Part shown: one piece after another, positions 53,506 through 64,000 of the stretch | Layout: every line of letters begins with the position of its first letter | How positions within the stretch are numbered: position 1 is the stretch's first letter | Source of the DNA: Diadema setosum | Lineage: Eukaryota; Echinodermata; Echinoidea; Diadematoida; Diadematidae | Length of the DNA stretch: 64,000 nt | Assembly (NCBI RefSeq): GCF_964275005.1 | Contig: NC_092685.1 | Coordinates: 11,309,654-11,373,653 of the forward strand | Reading direction: 5' to 3' | Position numbers and translations under genes: made by a program | The notes under the pieces: generated by a model | Told to the model about the DNA's origin: nothing | Databases searched by the model: none | The model's input: only the letters and a program-made list of their open reading frames with translations

Positions 53506-54416
53506 GTAATTCCATAAAATAGGGACCCACTTTGTGACATGCCTATTTTGCCAATAAAATCAGAAAATCAGATTTTTGTTCAACATACATGTAACTTTAA
53601 AAAACATTCATATTGAGTAAGTCCCTTGAAAACTGACTGAAAATTAACATTCTAATACTGAAATTGAAGGAAGTCAGCATACCAAATTGCAGTGTATGGG
53701 GAAAAACTGGTTCACCAAGTAAAGAAGTAAAGGGGACACCATTGGTGTCCCCCTTACACGGTGAACCATCCATTTTGGCATCTTACCACACAAAAAATTA
53801 GCTATCACTGTGCCCCGGCGTAATATTTAGGGGGACGCCAAAGCCACGTGTGTGAAAATTATAATTTGGTCTTTTTTTCAAATTTATTTATTTTACCCCA
53901 ATTTTCTCTTGAAATTGCTACCAAAATAACAACAAACAGTTCAACACTGGTCCTTAATATGGATTCCACACTCATAAATTAAGGTTTCTCGTGTAAGCAA
54001 TTATGGGGACACCAAAACTTACACGTGAAACATCTTTCTTGGGATTTACGTGCGCAAATGTGTATCAATTGATGCATGAATTATATCTATAGTGTTCAAA
54101 ATTTGCTCGTCTTTTATCATTTTTTACCCCTTAAAATCGAGTTTAATCCACAAACAAGCTGTAAATCTAACTGGTGTTACAGTAAAATGTCACACAATTT
54201 TGCCCCCCAAATTGTGATTTTGCACTTTTTGTCAAAATTCATGTGGAACTTTGAAGAAGCAATTTCTATATTTTACTTTGAAAAGGAAGATACTTACCTG
54301 AATAAGAGTATTCAGAAGTAAAATTGATTTAGGGTATGTAATTTTTAAGCAATGACAATATGAGGCAAATAGAAGGGGCATTTAACTAGTGGGACCCTTT
54401 TTAATGGAATTACCCA
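53503..54416. mobile_element. 914-bp MITE with about 31-bp terminal inverted repeats, TA target
   Basis: Left end TGGGTAATTCCATAAAATAG and right end TTTTTAATGGAATTACCCA are inverted, extending to GGGACCCACT / AGTGGGACCC. TA dinucleotides flank both ends (53501-53502 and 54417-54418). No transposase reading frame inside. Confidence 0.82.
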
Positions 54417-54437
54417 TATACATATATACATACATAT

Positions 54438-54502
<65 letters not shown>
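54417..54502. repeat. (TA)n / TACATA microsatellite
   Basis: Continues the microsatellite interrupted by the MITE on its left. Confidence 0.93.
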
Positions 54503-54503
<1 letters not shown>

Positions 54504-55012
54504 TCATATATCATCTTAAAATACTGTTTATACACTGCTCAAACTGTAACATTATACACTTGACTCCTCTACCTTTGCTACCACTTATTGCAGCTTCTGG
54601 CTGATAAATCTTTCTTTGGACTGTTAAGTGAAAAGTAAGGTTAATGAATATCTTAGACTAAATCTTACTTAAATTTTTGATAATGCACTTTGAACAAACA
54701 GACATACTGACAGTAAAACATACACTAAAGCATAAATTGATCATGTGATTACTTAGCACAAACTTTGCAGTGTTTCAGAACATGATGTGCACGTTACACG
54801 TACATGGTGTACATATACATGTAAACTGTGTATAGGACACATGCACTAAGGTTAATAAATACACTGTATACTGTTTCACATGCCATACAGTAGTACAGGA
54901 CCCTAGAACTACAGCTGAGAAAAATACAGTATAGGAGCCTACAAGTACAGCTGGGAAAAATACAATATATGATATAGATACAATACAGATTTTTATCATA
55001 TATTCGACAGTT
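54503..55012. other. Unassigned spacer
   Basis: AT-rich with duplicated TACAGCTG(A/G)GAAAAATACA words (about 54912 and 54950); no gene seen. Confidence 0.4.
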
Positions 55013-57822
55013 AAAAAAAACAAGAGACCCACAGGTCTAGTGCTCACCTGAGTATCGCAAGTTCACCTTTCACGCAGTCACTAATCTAAATTATTCACAG
55101 TTCTACCAAAATTTGACCAGGCATTCTTATACAAGATGAAAATGTACAATAAGGGCCCAAATTTTTGAAGATTCCTTAATTTTGAGGGGATTGGGGGCCG
55201 CCTGGGGCCCTCTGGGTGGGGCATGGTGCCCATGTTGATAAATTAAGATCCTAACCCCCTAAGGATACTACCTGCCAAGTTTGATAAAAACCCATCATGA
55301 GGTTTTCAGGAAGAAGATGAAAATGTACAATTTAGGCCCCCAAGAGGGGCACCCCTGGATCTGCTATGAACAAACTTGATACTACAGTCATAAATAGTGT
55401 TAAGGTCAGTAACTTGTCCTGTATACTGGTTACACTTCTTAGTCAGGGTCAATGTCCTAATTCTTATCAGTATTCTCCCACACATATATCTTGTACAGAT
55501 TGAATATCCTTTGTCCTAAAGTCATAAACTGGAAAGCTTAGTTAGCCCCTAGGTGTTAATTGAACCAAGACACACAAGTATAAGCTTAGTGTTGGTGCCT
55601 AGAATAAAGCAGTAATTGTATAGCCCTTTCCTCATCTACTATACTGACTATGCAATTTCCTATCCTTTTGTCCTCCCCTAGTAGCTAAAACGTTTGATGT
55701 CACCCCTTTTGTAATAGTCTCAACGTAATGTCTCTTTGTCCTATTGTTGTAGCCATGCCTCCCTCCAATTACCACCCTATTGCCCGATTGCACCTGTATT
55801 AGTTTCTCACTTAATCCCAAGCTTCTATGATGGAAGTAGCCAACTGGTTAATTGTTTGTATACTTGGCTGGGAATGATGCCAAGCTAAAACTCCTGTTTG
55901 GGAGTCAGTCTGGATTTGGTCCTCCTGAAGTCAAGACGCCAATAAATGTTCTCTCCATAAATGCAATGATTTTATGTTGGTGTGACTGATTCATTGACTC
56001 TTGTTTGAAACTCAACAATAGTATTAACTTTAACAGCTCTATCCTCCTGATTCTAGAGAAGATTTTTAAAGATTCCTTCATTTTGGGAGGTTTGGGCCCC
56101 TTGGCGCCCTCCAGGTGGGATACGATGCCCATTTGAACAGATTGATATCCTATGCCCGTAAAGATACTACCTGCCAAGTTTGGTGAAAATCGGTAAAAGG
56201 GTTCTCAAAGAAGGAGATGAAAATGTACAATTTAGGCCCCATTAGGACCCCTCCCCACCCCCCTCCCCTGGGTCCCAAGGGGGGCACCACTGATTCTGCC
56301 ATGAACAAACTTGAAACTACAGTCATCAATATACTAACTCATAGTATTAACTTAGCTCTATCACTTCTACATCTAGAGAAGATTTTTAAAGATTCCTTCA
56401 TTTTGGGAGGTTTGGGCCCCCTGGGGCCCCCTGGGTGGGGCATGGTGCCCATTTTGTCAAATTGAGTTCCTAACCCCCTACGGTTGCTACCTGCCAAGTT
56501 TGGTGAAAATCGGTCAAAGGGTTCTCAAGAAGGAGATGAAAATGTACAATTTAGGCCCCATTAGGACCCCTCCCCACCCCCCTCCCCTGGGTCCCAAGGG
56601 GAGCACCCCTTATTCCGCCATGAACAAACTTGAAACTACAGTCATCAATGTACTAGCTCATAGTATTAACTTAGCTCTATCACCTCTGGTTCTAGAGAAG
56701 AAGATTTTTTAAAGATTCCTTCATTTTTTTTTTTTTTTTTTGGGGGGGGGTTGGGCCCCCTGGGGCCTCCTGTGTGGGGCATGGTGCCCATTTTGTCAAA
56801 TTGAGTTCCTAACCCCTAGGGATGCTACCTGCCAAGTTTAGGGAAAATCGGTCTTGGGGTTCTCAAGAAGAAGATGAAAATGTACTATTTAGGCCCCATT
56901 AGGACCCCTCCCCACCCCCCTCCCCTGGGTCCAAAGGGGGGCACCCCTGATTCTGCCATGAACAAACTTGAAACTACAGACATCAATGTACTAGCTCAAA
57001 GTATTAACTTAGCTCTATCACTTCTGGTTCTAGAGAAGAAGATTTTTAAAGATTCCTTCATTTTGGGGGGTTTGGGCCCCCTGGGGGCCCCTGGGTTGGG
57101 CATGGTGCCCATTTTAACAAATTGAGTTCCTAACCCCCTTGGGATGCTACCTGCCAAGTTTGGTGAAAATCAGTCTTGGGGTTTTTGAGAAGAAGATGAA
57201 TATGTAAAAAGTTTACGCACGACGGACGTCGGACAAAGGGCGATCACAATACAGTGCACTCCCGTTACAACGAACACGGTTATAACGAACTTTCGTTATA
57301 TCGAAGGAAATCTTCTGGTCCTAAAATTATCACCATTAAAGTCTATGGTACAAAATTCGCTTATAACGAACACGGTTATAGCGAAATTTCCGTTATAACG
57401 AAGTCTTTTCCGAGCGCCACAGACAAAGAAAAACAAGAGAAATGTGCTCCGTTATAACGAAATGCGAATTGCTTTCGAAAATACGTAGCGGAACAAGCAT
57501 TTTATAGCGTCTCTGCATGGGTGAACGCTTCACACCACTGTGTATTCGCTCCTTGTGTCACACACAGTTTCTGAGGGGAACTTGCGTTTATTATTGTAAT
57601 ACAGTTATCCCATCACATTTCACATAGCTTTGCAGTGCATGATGAGTATTCAGCAAACATAATATGATATACATATGTGGTTCCTTGTTTTCGTTATATA
57701 TTGTATTTGTTCGGTTATAACGAATTTCGTTATAACGAAAGAAAACTGCCGGTCCCGAGCATTTCGTTATAACGGGAGTCCACTGTAGCTCACTTGAGCC
57801 TTTGGCTCAGGTGAGCTAAAAA
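55013..57822. mobile_element. 2.8-kb interspersed element with about 321-bp tandem units (H)
   Basis: Begins ACAAGAGACCCACAGGTC...GCTCACCTGAG and ends GAGCCTTTGGCTCAGGTGAG. Units starting GATTTTTAAAGATTCC lie at 56061, 56382, 56703 and 57041, and each holds TTTGGTGAAAATCGGTC and CCATGAACAAACTTGA. A diverged first unit is at about 55165. About 600 bp of unrelated DNA (about 55405-56005) and a complete MITE (57252-57785) interrupt it. Confidence 0.75.
57252..57785. mobile_element. Full-length MITE, CACTCCCGTTATAAC family (G3), nested
   Basis: Inverted ends CAGTGCACTCCCGTTACAAC and TTATAACGGGAGTCCACTG are flanked by TA (57250-57251 and 57786-57787). It contains many GTTATAACGAA words. It splits the end of the 55013-57822 element, whose uninterrupted site would read ATCACAATAGCTCAC. 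Confidence 0.85.
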
Positions 57823-58886
57823 AGAGGGGGCAGAGTGTCGATTAGAAGAAAAAAAAAATGTGCAGCTGAGGTTTGGAATACTGTATATCCACATGTGTGA
57901 GTTCTCCAGCTGAGGAGTACAGTAATTAACAAGATTAGTAATTCTAAATTTTTTTTAAATAAGAAAGCCATCAACTATATGATAGCATTCAATTAAATTG
58001 GACCACAGAATTACTTCACAAAATCATGTGCTAAGTCTGAGCTTTTAAAATGAGTATATTTTATTCATTGTTATCTCATTAAAAAAAAAAATCAAGACAT
58101 ACAATGTGCATTGTCAAAAGGAACAAAGTGCGAAGTACTTGTACAACCATGGAGCTACATGGAGTTTGCTGCAAATGTTCTTAAATAATCTATACAACCA
58201 CGAGCATGTGCATAATATAGACCGAGACCACTACAATTATAAAATACAATGTATGATGAAACTCTGCGGAAATATTCCATTAAGTTTGCTATATCTACAT
58301 GTGTAATCAAAATACCTATCTAGAATTGAGCAGTACGGACATTATAATTCAATACGAATTCCACATCTAAAATATTAAAACTGGACCAACGGGCCACAGT
58401 TTGGTCTTGAAGAAACCTGATAGTGTATCGAAATAAATTTTGAAGTATCAAAACAACCATACTACGCTTTCCATGTGGCTGTCACACATTTTTTCTTTTT
58501 TTTTTCCATAGAACTATTTTTAGACACAATCTTGGGCCTGGCTGCATTCTTATAAATTTGTAATATTGTACAGTTGTGTACTGTATTATGACATTGTGAA
58601 ACATATTTTATGTTGTACATGTGAAACTGTTAAAATGCAGACATGTACATTTCTAAAAATTTAACTTGGTAACAAATGAGAATAAGTTCCTGCGATGTGT
58701 TATATCTTGTTTGGAATTCTAGGAAAGACAAAGGAAGATGCCACCCCAATGAGAATACAATAAATTCCTCAGGTCCAAGAGAAGTACATCAACATGTATA
58801 TTCTTTACACTTACATACATTTGCAATGAGCATGAAGTCAGCGAAGGAGAAGTAAAATGCCTGTAACTGTGACTATTATGACTTAC
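57823..58886. other. Unassigned spacer
   Basis: No firm gene; one weak open reading frame on the minus strand (see 58465-58570). Confidence 0.4.
58465..58570 (-). CDS. Very tentative partner exon for the candidate exon at 58.9 kb
   Basis: On the minus strand an open reading frame contains YKNAARPKIVSKNSSMEKKK and ends CVTATWKA plus a stop. A TACAG| acceptor near plus 58584 would join in the required phase. The A-tract and low complexity make this weak. Confidence 0.12.
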
Positions 58887-58997
58887 TTTCTTCAACAATG
58901 TAATCTTTGGTGTTCACCCATGGGAAATCCCAGGTAGAGCCGTCTGAGCTTCTAGTCTGGATCATCACATCACAATGAGTCACAGAATGAAAATGGA
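58887..58997 (-). CDS. Candidate internal exon of an unidentified gene (36 full codons)
   Basis: On the minus strand an open 111-nt stretch runs from acceptor CTCTACAG| to donor A|gtaagt. It encodes HFHSVTHCDVMIQTRSSDG followed by STWDFPWVNTKDYIVEE. The composition (TWDFPWVNTKDY) looks protein-like, and both splice sites are good. I do not recognise the family. The acceptor lies in the edge of a MITE (58990-59232), so the true acceptor may instead be the internal GATCCAG|ACT. No partner exon was identified with confidence. Confidence 0.4.
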
Positions 58998-59232
58998 CTG
59001 TAGAGGCCAAACATTTAGGGAGTCTTTTTTTTTTTCCTTTGCTTACATTTTTTTTTAGTGGTTAAATTTGTGATCGTGAAGTATAGCAACGGATGGAGAA
59101 TTGTACACATTGCATTCATGTAAGAATCTGAGTTACCGGTAATATCATCATGCATTGTTAAATTGGCAATAGCACTGGACTCATAAACTTTGAGAAAAAT
59201 AAACACCCCACAAAATATATGGCATATACAGT
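58990..59232. mobile_element. MITE, TTTCGCGAG family, old copy (E4)
   Basis: GAGGCCAAACATTTAGGGAG, AGTGGTTAAATTTGTGATCG and GCATATACAGTA match the copy at 5926 with nearly all CpGs lost. It adjoins the candidate exon at 58887-58997. Confidence 0.6.
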
Positions 59233-59344
59233 ATGTGTTTGTCATGTGACTGAGTTGAGTCTTGCACAGTGGTGCATAAATACATTTATCTAATAAGTGA
59301 AATCCTGTATCTTTTGTGAGAAACACTTGTGTACCCTTTTTAGG

Positions 59345-59620
59345 AGTGGAAGGGGTAGCAAAGGGCATGTGCCTCCCCCCTTTATTTTATTTTTGAATAA
59401 AAGAAAAAATATGAAAGAGGGTGCGTGCACACCTTTACTTTTTTAAAAGAAACTACAAATGTGTATATTTGTGTGCAGATTGTAGTGGCACAAGAAAATT
59501 ACTCTGATATGAAGGCTTTTTTTTTTTTTTTTTTTTGCTTGTCAGCTGATCAAACCCAGAAGTCGCACAATATCTTATTTTTTTTCGCTCCCCTTCACAG
59601 AATTCCTGGATCCGCCCCTA
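59345..59620. repeat. Interspersed repeat with GGATCCGCCCCT end
   Basis: TTGCTTGTCAGCTGATCAAA and AATTCCTGGATCCGCCCCT; same order as 12415-12662. The rest of 59233-60037 (BANF1 3' flank) shows only T- and G-tracts (59862-59892). Confidence 0.4.
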
Positions 59621-60037
59621 TTGCTTGCATTGTCTTAGTACTTCTGTGCAGAGAGGGAACTTTCACTTCTCTGAATAACAAGAGGGAATCTTGAGGGATT
59701 AAGAACATTAAAAGGAATATATGGAACATGGCATTTCTGTCAAGAAGCTTTATAGTTGATGGCAGCTGCATTTTTTCAAGCAAAGGCAAACCTACATCCA
59801 CAGGATGTTTGTGCTAAACTATCTTCTTTTATCTATTCATCTATTTATTCAATTTTTTATTTTTTTTTTTGGGGGGGGGGAGGGGAGGGGAGGTGGATCA
59901 AAGCTGTCTATGAAAGATGCTACTACACCAAGTCACATTTGCATGTTTATCACAGCTAGACAGGCATATTGGGCTCTTCCCTCCTTCCACTGATCACGAT
60001 GACAGTCTGTGATGCACTGAATGGTCTTCATCACATT

Positions 60038-60184
60038 TTACAGGTAACTGTCACACCAGTCTTTCAAGCAATGGAAGCAGTCCGAGGCTTGTTTCTTGTT
60101 TGCTCCTCCCTCTTCCTTCAACCAGTCTAGGAACATGTCCTCATCCTTTTTCAGCACCAGGAACTGACCCAGCAAAACATAGGC
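60038..60184 (-). CDS. BANF1: BANF1 coding exon 2
   Basis: Residues 44-91: [16 protein letters not shown], then the C-terminal helices with [11 protein letters not shown]. The stop TAA is at plus 60038-60040. Confidence 0.96.
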   Translation of the reverse strand, partial: AYVLLGQFLVLKKDEDMFLDWLKEEGGANKKQASDCFHCLKDWCDSYL

Positions 60185-63100
60185 CTATGAAAAACAGCAG
60201 CAGGCATCAAGTAAAATGTGTTAATGCAACAATTTTTGTCATTCAAGATATCTAAACAAAAGGTCAAAGCAACGGTGTCAAAATGCTTTACTAAGGGGAA
60301 TTCATCCCAAATATATGTGTACCGGTACTCAGCAAACACAAAAACATTACAAGTAGTAGAATGCATCAGTGGAGTTTGAGGAAAATTGCATAATCCATTC
60401 AAAGTATATGTACATGTAATGAACTTTAAAAAGTTTGGGTATAAATTCATGTGGCAACAATATTGTATGAAAGAAGGCTACATCAGTTCATGATGTTAAT
60501 TATCTAAGGACATGACTTTTTGTAACAACAGTTTCGTTATAACCATGTTCAGTACGCACTGTATCCAAAGCCCTATTACTGTTAAATGCATAAATAATCC
60601 CCAAAATGGCAACACATCTTAAAAGATGAAAGTTAACATTTTATTCTCAAACTTTTGAAGAAAAGGTTGTTGCAGAGGTAGGCTTTTGGGAGAATACTGG
60701 CACAAATTACTGGTAAAAGAACCATGTACCCAATAGTACCAGCCCTGTCACTATTTGACGATTCAGAGGGTTTCAAAGCATTATATCGATTTACTGGTAT
60801 ATGTCTATGTTTCATATTACAAAATGTACAAATCTTTTCCTGATCAGCTGTTGCTATGCAAACAATATGATCTTGATGTTGCTTTTCTTGCAGGGGCACA
60901 TTGAATGCTAAGCCTGACAAAAATTTCAATGAAACTACTGTACTTGTTTATCCCTGGCAAGTTTGCTAAGCAGATCAGAGGCACTGTGTAACATTGGATG
61001 TCCTGTTGTTATTCTGCTTGATAAATATTGAAATAATTTCTGTTCCATGTGTAACTACATAACAGTCAAACCACAAACAAGCTAGGCTGAGACACACACA
61101 CACGATGAAACTAAAAGTGTCCAAAAGTTCTTGGAGCCTCTTCCCTAAAGATACAGAAAATGGATATTTGGTCAAGTTTTTGAATACATGGAATATTCAA
61201 ATAATAAACGTAATACATAATGTAACTAGAAATGTCGCTTTGGCGACTGGTATGCCTCCGCCATAATGCATGATTTTCCCAATAGGTCTAGATAGTACAT
61301 GTGGACAATGTGTGATTACATTTTCACAAAATTGGCAAAATATTGAAATGACAAGTTTGTCACAAATGTGTTGAATGTTCACCTTCCTTGACCTAGGTTT
61401 AATTGGATGAATAGGAGAGCATGTATCTCTGTAGAGGGATTTACAGGACAAGTTCACCTTCATAAACATAAGGATTGAGAGAATGCAACAATATTAGTAG
61501 AACACATCAGTGAAAGTTTGAGGAAAATTGGACAATCGATGCAAAAGTTGTGAATTTTAAAAATTTTTGTGTTGGAACCACTGCATGAGGAGACTACTAC
61601 AGCTTGTGAGTCATATGCGTACAACAGTATAAAGAAAATGTAAAGAAAATTCAACATATTTTCACTTTTTTCGCATATCAAAAGAGCACTTGACTTGCCT
61701 CTTTCTAAAGGCAGGGGGAATAATATTACCCATAACATTTGTCGGTAACGAGTCGGGGGAATGTGTACTTTTTTCATAAGATGAAATTTTGTGAAATTCT
61801 CTTTATATTTTCCTTATATTATTGTACGCATGTGACATCTAAGTTATTCACACACTGCAGTAGTCTTCTCATCCAGCGGTTACTGCACAAAAACTTCAAA
61901 AATTCATAACTTTTGAACGAATTGTCCGATTTTCCTCAAACTTTCAATGATGTGTTCTACTAATATTGCTACATTCTCTCAATCCTTATGTTTATGAAGG
62001 TGAACTTGTCCTTTAAGGACTTTAACTTGACTTTGACCCATTCATACATTTAGGCATTGAGTAATTTTCAAGGTACAGGTGTGGAGAAAAAGTGCAATTT
62101 CTGAATTGAATAGTAAATTGTTACCATTTTCATCTGGCCCTTGACCCTAAAATTCATACTAAGATAATTACTTTCAGGTAGAACATGCATAATATGTACT
62201 AAGTTTCAAGATAACTTGAGCCACTTCCGAGATATGGAGGAAAAAGTTAGTTCAGCACTTTCACTTGATCTTTGACCTTTTGACCTTTGAGGCAAAAAAA
62301 GAAGAAAAAAAAAACTTTCCAGAGAATTTCTATTAGGTTATACACGCATACACCAAGTGTAAAAAAAAAATAACCCTGCTGGCATTGCATAAATATGAGG
62401 GTAATAGTAAAATTTTGAAGTCTTGCACTTGACCTTTGACCCCTGACCTTTGACCCCATGAACCCTACATTCTCTAGATAATCACTTCCAAGTTCCAGTC
62501 AGTACATGCATATGTTCCATGAAGATACCTTGAACAATTTTCCAAGGTACTGAGAAAAAAAAGAAGTTTTAATATTTTTCTTGACCTTTTGACCTTTGAC
62601 CTCATGACCAAAACTTTCACCAGAGAATCTTAATTGGGTAATACATGTATACACTAAGTTTCAAGAAAATATCTTTTGACATTCAATAGATACGGTGGAA
62701 ATAGTGAAATTTTATGTATTTGACCCTGACCTTTTGACCTTTGACCTCATGACCCAAACTTTCACCAGAGAATCTTAATTGGGTAATACATGTATACACT
62801 AAGTTTCAAGAAAATCTCTTCAGGCATTCAATAGATATGGTGGAAATAGTGAAATTTTATGTATTTGACCTTGACCTTTTGACCTTTGACCTTGAGCATG
62901 TGCACCCAAAAGTTGATAGGCACAACTTCACCCCCTAATACACATACATGCCAAGTTTCATTAGGATACCTCAACAGGTTTCGATAGTTACCTTGTCCAC
63001 AAAATTCATTACGGACGGACGGACGGACGGACAACCCGAAAACATAATGCCTCCGGCACCACTTCGTGGCGGAGGCATGACAACAATGCATGTACATATT

Positions 63101-63279
63101 CCCTTCAAAATTTTTTTTTAAACAAGTAATTACAATTAATAAATACTCACTTTGTCAAAGCCTTTGTCTGTCAGGCGACCACCAATGACAACCCCTATCC
63201 CTGCCAAGTCTGTCACTGGCTTTTCCCCCATGGGTTCTGACACGAAGTCTCTATGCTTCTGTGAAGTCGTCTGTGCCAT
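60038..63279 (-). CDS. BANF1: Barrier-to-autointegration factor, 2 coding exons, 91 aa
   Basis: Seen: coding exons 63279-63151 (43 codons, donor gtgagt) and 60184-60038 (48 codons plus TAA, acceptor catag), joined in phase 0. The protein starts [20 protein letters not shown], has the helix-hairpin-helix core LAGIGVVIG...[20 protein letters not shown], and ends [13 protein letters not shown]. The human protein is 89 aa; this one carries two extra residues after Met. Family knowledge: BAF is a dimer that binds double-stranded DNA without sequence preference and LEM-domain proteins, and drives nuclear envelope reassembly; VRK1 phosphorylates the N-terminal TTS, which is present here. A minus-strand CTAG acceptor at 63300 implies a 5' UTR intron. 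Candidate poly(A) signals (plus-strand TTTATT) include 59844-59849. The intron is filled by transposon sequence. Confidence 0.97.
60295..60480. mobile_element. Degenerate fold-back MITE (A4)
   Basis: AAGGGGAATTCATCCCAAAT and TCAGTGGAGTTTGAGGAAAA match the left arm of the 36638 copy. In BANF1 intron. Confidence 0.5.
60522..60563. mobile_element. MITE end fragment, CACTCCCGTTATAAC family (G4)
   Basis: TTTCGTTATAACCATGTTCAG and CGCACTGTA resemble one end of the family. Confidence 0.4.
61221..63080. mobile_element. Interspersed element with GCCTCCGCC ends and GACCTTTGACC tandem units (D)
   Basis: Left end TGGTATGCCTCCGCCATAATG is inverted relative to the right end GCACCACTTCGTGGCGGAGG, preceded by a GGAC tandem (63011-63031). 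Units of about 145 bp with TGACCTTTGACC and TAATTGGGTAATACATGTAT recur from 62590. It fills the BANF1 intron and is split by A5. Confidence 0.75.
61445..62012. mobile_element. Fold-back MITE, ATAACTTTTGAACGG family, intact ends (A5)
   Basis: Left AGGACAAGTTCACCTTCATA and right TATGAAGGTGAACTTGTCCT are exact inverted repeats continuing for about 40 bases. It is nested in the 61221-63080 element. Confidence 0.85.
63151..63279 (-). CDS. BANF1: BANF1 coding exon 1
   Basis: Residues 1-43: TTSQKHRDF phosphorylation region and the first part of the helix-hairpin-helix (PVTDLAGIG). Donor AAA|gtgagt at plus 63145-63150. Confidence 0.96.
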
Positions 63280-63299
63280 TGCGATGAGTGTGTTGTTTG
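63280..63299 (-). other. BANF1: BANF1 5' UTR segment
   Basis: A minus-strand GTCTAG|CAAAC acceptor sits 20 bases before the ATG, so the rest of the 5' UTR is probably on an exon beyond the window or in 63.4-64 kb. Confidence 0.5.
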
Positions 63300-64000
63300 C
63301 TAGACAGTTACAAGGAAAGCGATGAAATATAAAAGAAAAAAGTAAAATTGGCTTAGAGAACAGAGTCATATACAATGTATCACCTGCAAGAAACCTTTGT
63401 GGCTGGAGAGGGCTCAATTCCATTTAGACCTTAATCAGAAGTGAGGGTATAGTTGGTCAATCATGAAGACTGTCAGCACAGCCGCCTTAGTTGACGAAGT
63501 GGAACCTGCTAATTGTCGCAACATGAAAACATGAAGACTATGCTTAACTTTTACTACTACTGTACTAAAATGCCTATACTAGCAAAAATTTGATCCAAAA
63601 AGGAGAAGGGGGGGGGGGGGGAGGGGAGGAGGGGTATTTCTGTAAGCTGTAAGACCGAAACAAGACTCTACAGAATTTTACCAAGATCATTCATGTCAAG
63701 TACAATGTATATACTGCACAGGGAACAATACAATTCCACACAAAGCTTTAGTAGAGTATGACCAGACAAACAGAATAATAAACATGGTTGCCGTTTCAGT
63801 ATGAACATTATGTCTTTCTTGGACAAAACTCTATGGGCTTATAGGGCAATTACAGACCAGTTTACAAAAGTTTGTCTGAATGAAAGAGTGAAATTTCACA
63901 AGCATAACAGTGACAATTTGATCAAGTAATGAAATTCTCAAACAGTTAAAAAATATACAAATCACCGCACAATTTGTCACTGAGCTCGTAAAAAGATATG
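63300..64000. other. BANF1 upstream region
   Basis: Probably BANF1 5' UTR intron or promoter. It contains a G-rich tract (63607-63632). No coding signal. Confidence 0.45.

Noticed and set aside
56217-57125. Repeated frames reading MKMYNLGPIRTPPHPPPLGPKG
   Set aside because: They recur because the DNA is a tandem non-coding repeat. The flanking palindromes and lack of a conserved full frame argue against a protein.

Overview
This is a window from an intron-rich, AT-rich animal genome, most likely a marine invertebrate deuterostome. An echinoderm is my best guess: the fold-back repeat families look like those I associate with sea urchins and sea stars, but I could not run a search. Three protein-coding genes can be assembled completely, exon by exon, with GT-AG introns and consistent phases. 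The rest is introns, flanks and a dense set of small non-autonomous transposons.

Gene 1 (+ strand, coding 3523-19660, 17 exons, 758 aa) is a membrane-anchored leishmanolysin/gp63-type (M8) zinc metallopeptidase. It has a signal peptide, a propeptide with an HHCIYDDVQ motif, an HEIFH active site, a third zinc histidine in SSSHWEMRH and a Met-turn LMAP. These are followed by a cysteine-rich C-domain, a SEA-like module carrying GSVIVTV, a Ser/Thr/Pro stalk, one transmembrane helix and a short basic tail. Gene 2 (- strand, coding 44777-28333, 9 exons, 354 aa) is a CDKL1/CDKL4-type kinase with a TDY activation loop and a C-terminus ending LPNI. Gene 3 (- strand, coding 63279-60038, 2 exons, 91 aa) is barrier-to-autointegration factor (BANF1). 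Genes 1 and 2 converge, and the 8.7 kb between their stop codons (19.7-28.3 kb) must hold both 3' UTRs. An isolated, well-bounded candidate exon (- strand, 58887-58997) suggests a fourth gene that I cannot name.

Region by region: 1-3.5 kb is a 5' flank with a CA microsatellite and a LINE-like tail. 3.5-19.7 kb is gene 1, with MITEs and a tRNA-like SINE in its introns. 19.7-28.3 kb is the convergent 3' flanks. 28.3-44.8 kb is gene 2, whose 8.5 kb intron 4 carries a LINE fragment and a three-layer nest of fold-back elements. 44.8-58.9 kb is mostly repeats: a GGTTCGTTATTCCGAA modular element, a 914 bp TA-flanked MITE inside a microsatellite, and a 2.8 kb tandem-unit element interrupted by another MITE. 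60-63.3 kb is BANF1, whose single coding intron is filled by a repeat that carries five exact copies of the DR1 nuclear-receptor motif.

The three genes do not form a pathway: they are a surface protease, a cilium-associated kinase and a nuclear-envelope/chromatin protein. The most distinctive content is the M8 + SEA-like + TM architecture, the dated and nested MITE families, a perfect 36-bp-arm hairpin bounded by a 13-bp direct repeat, and the unassigned exon.
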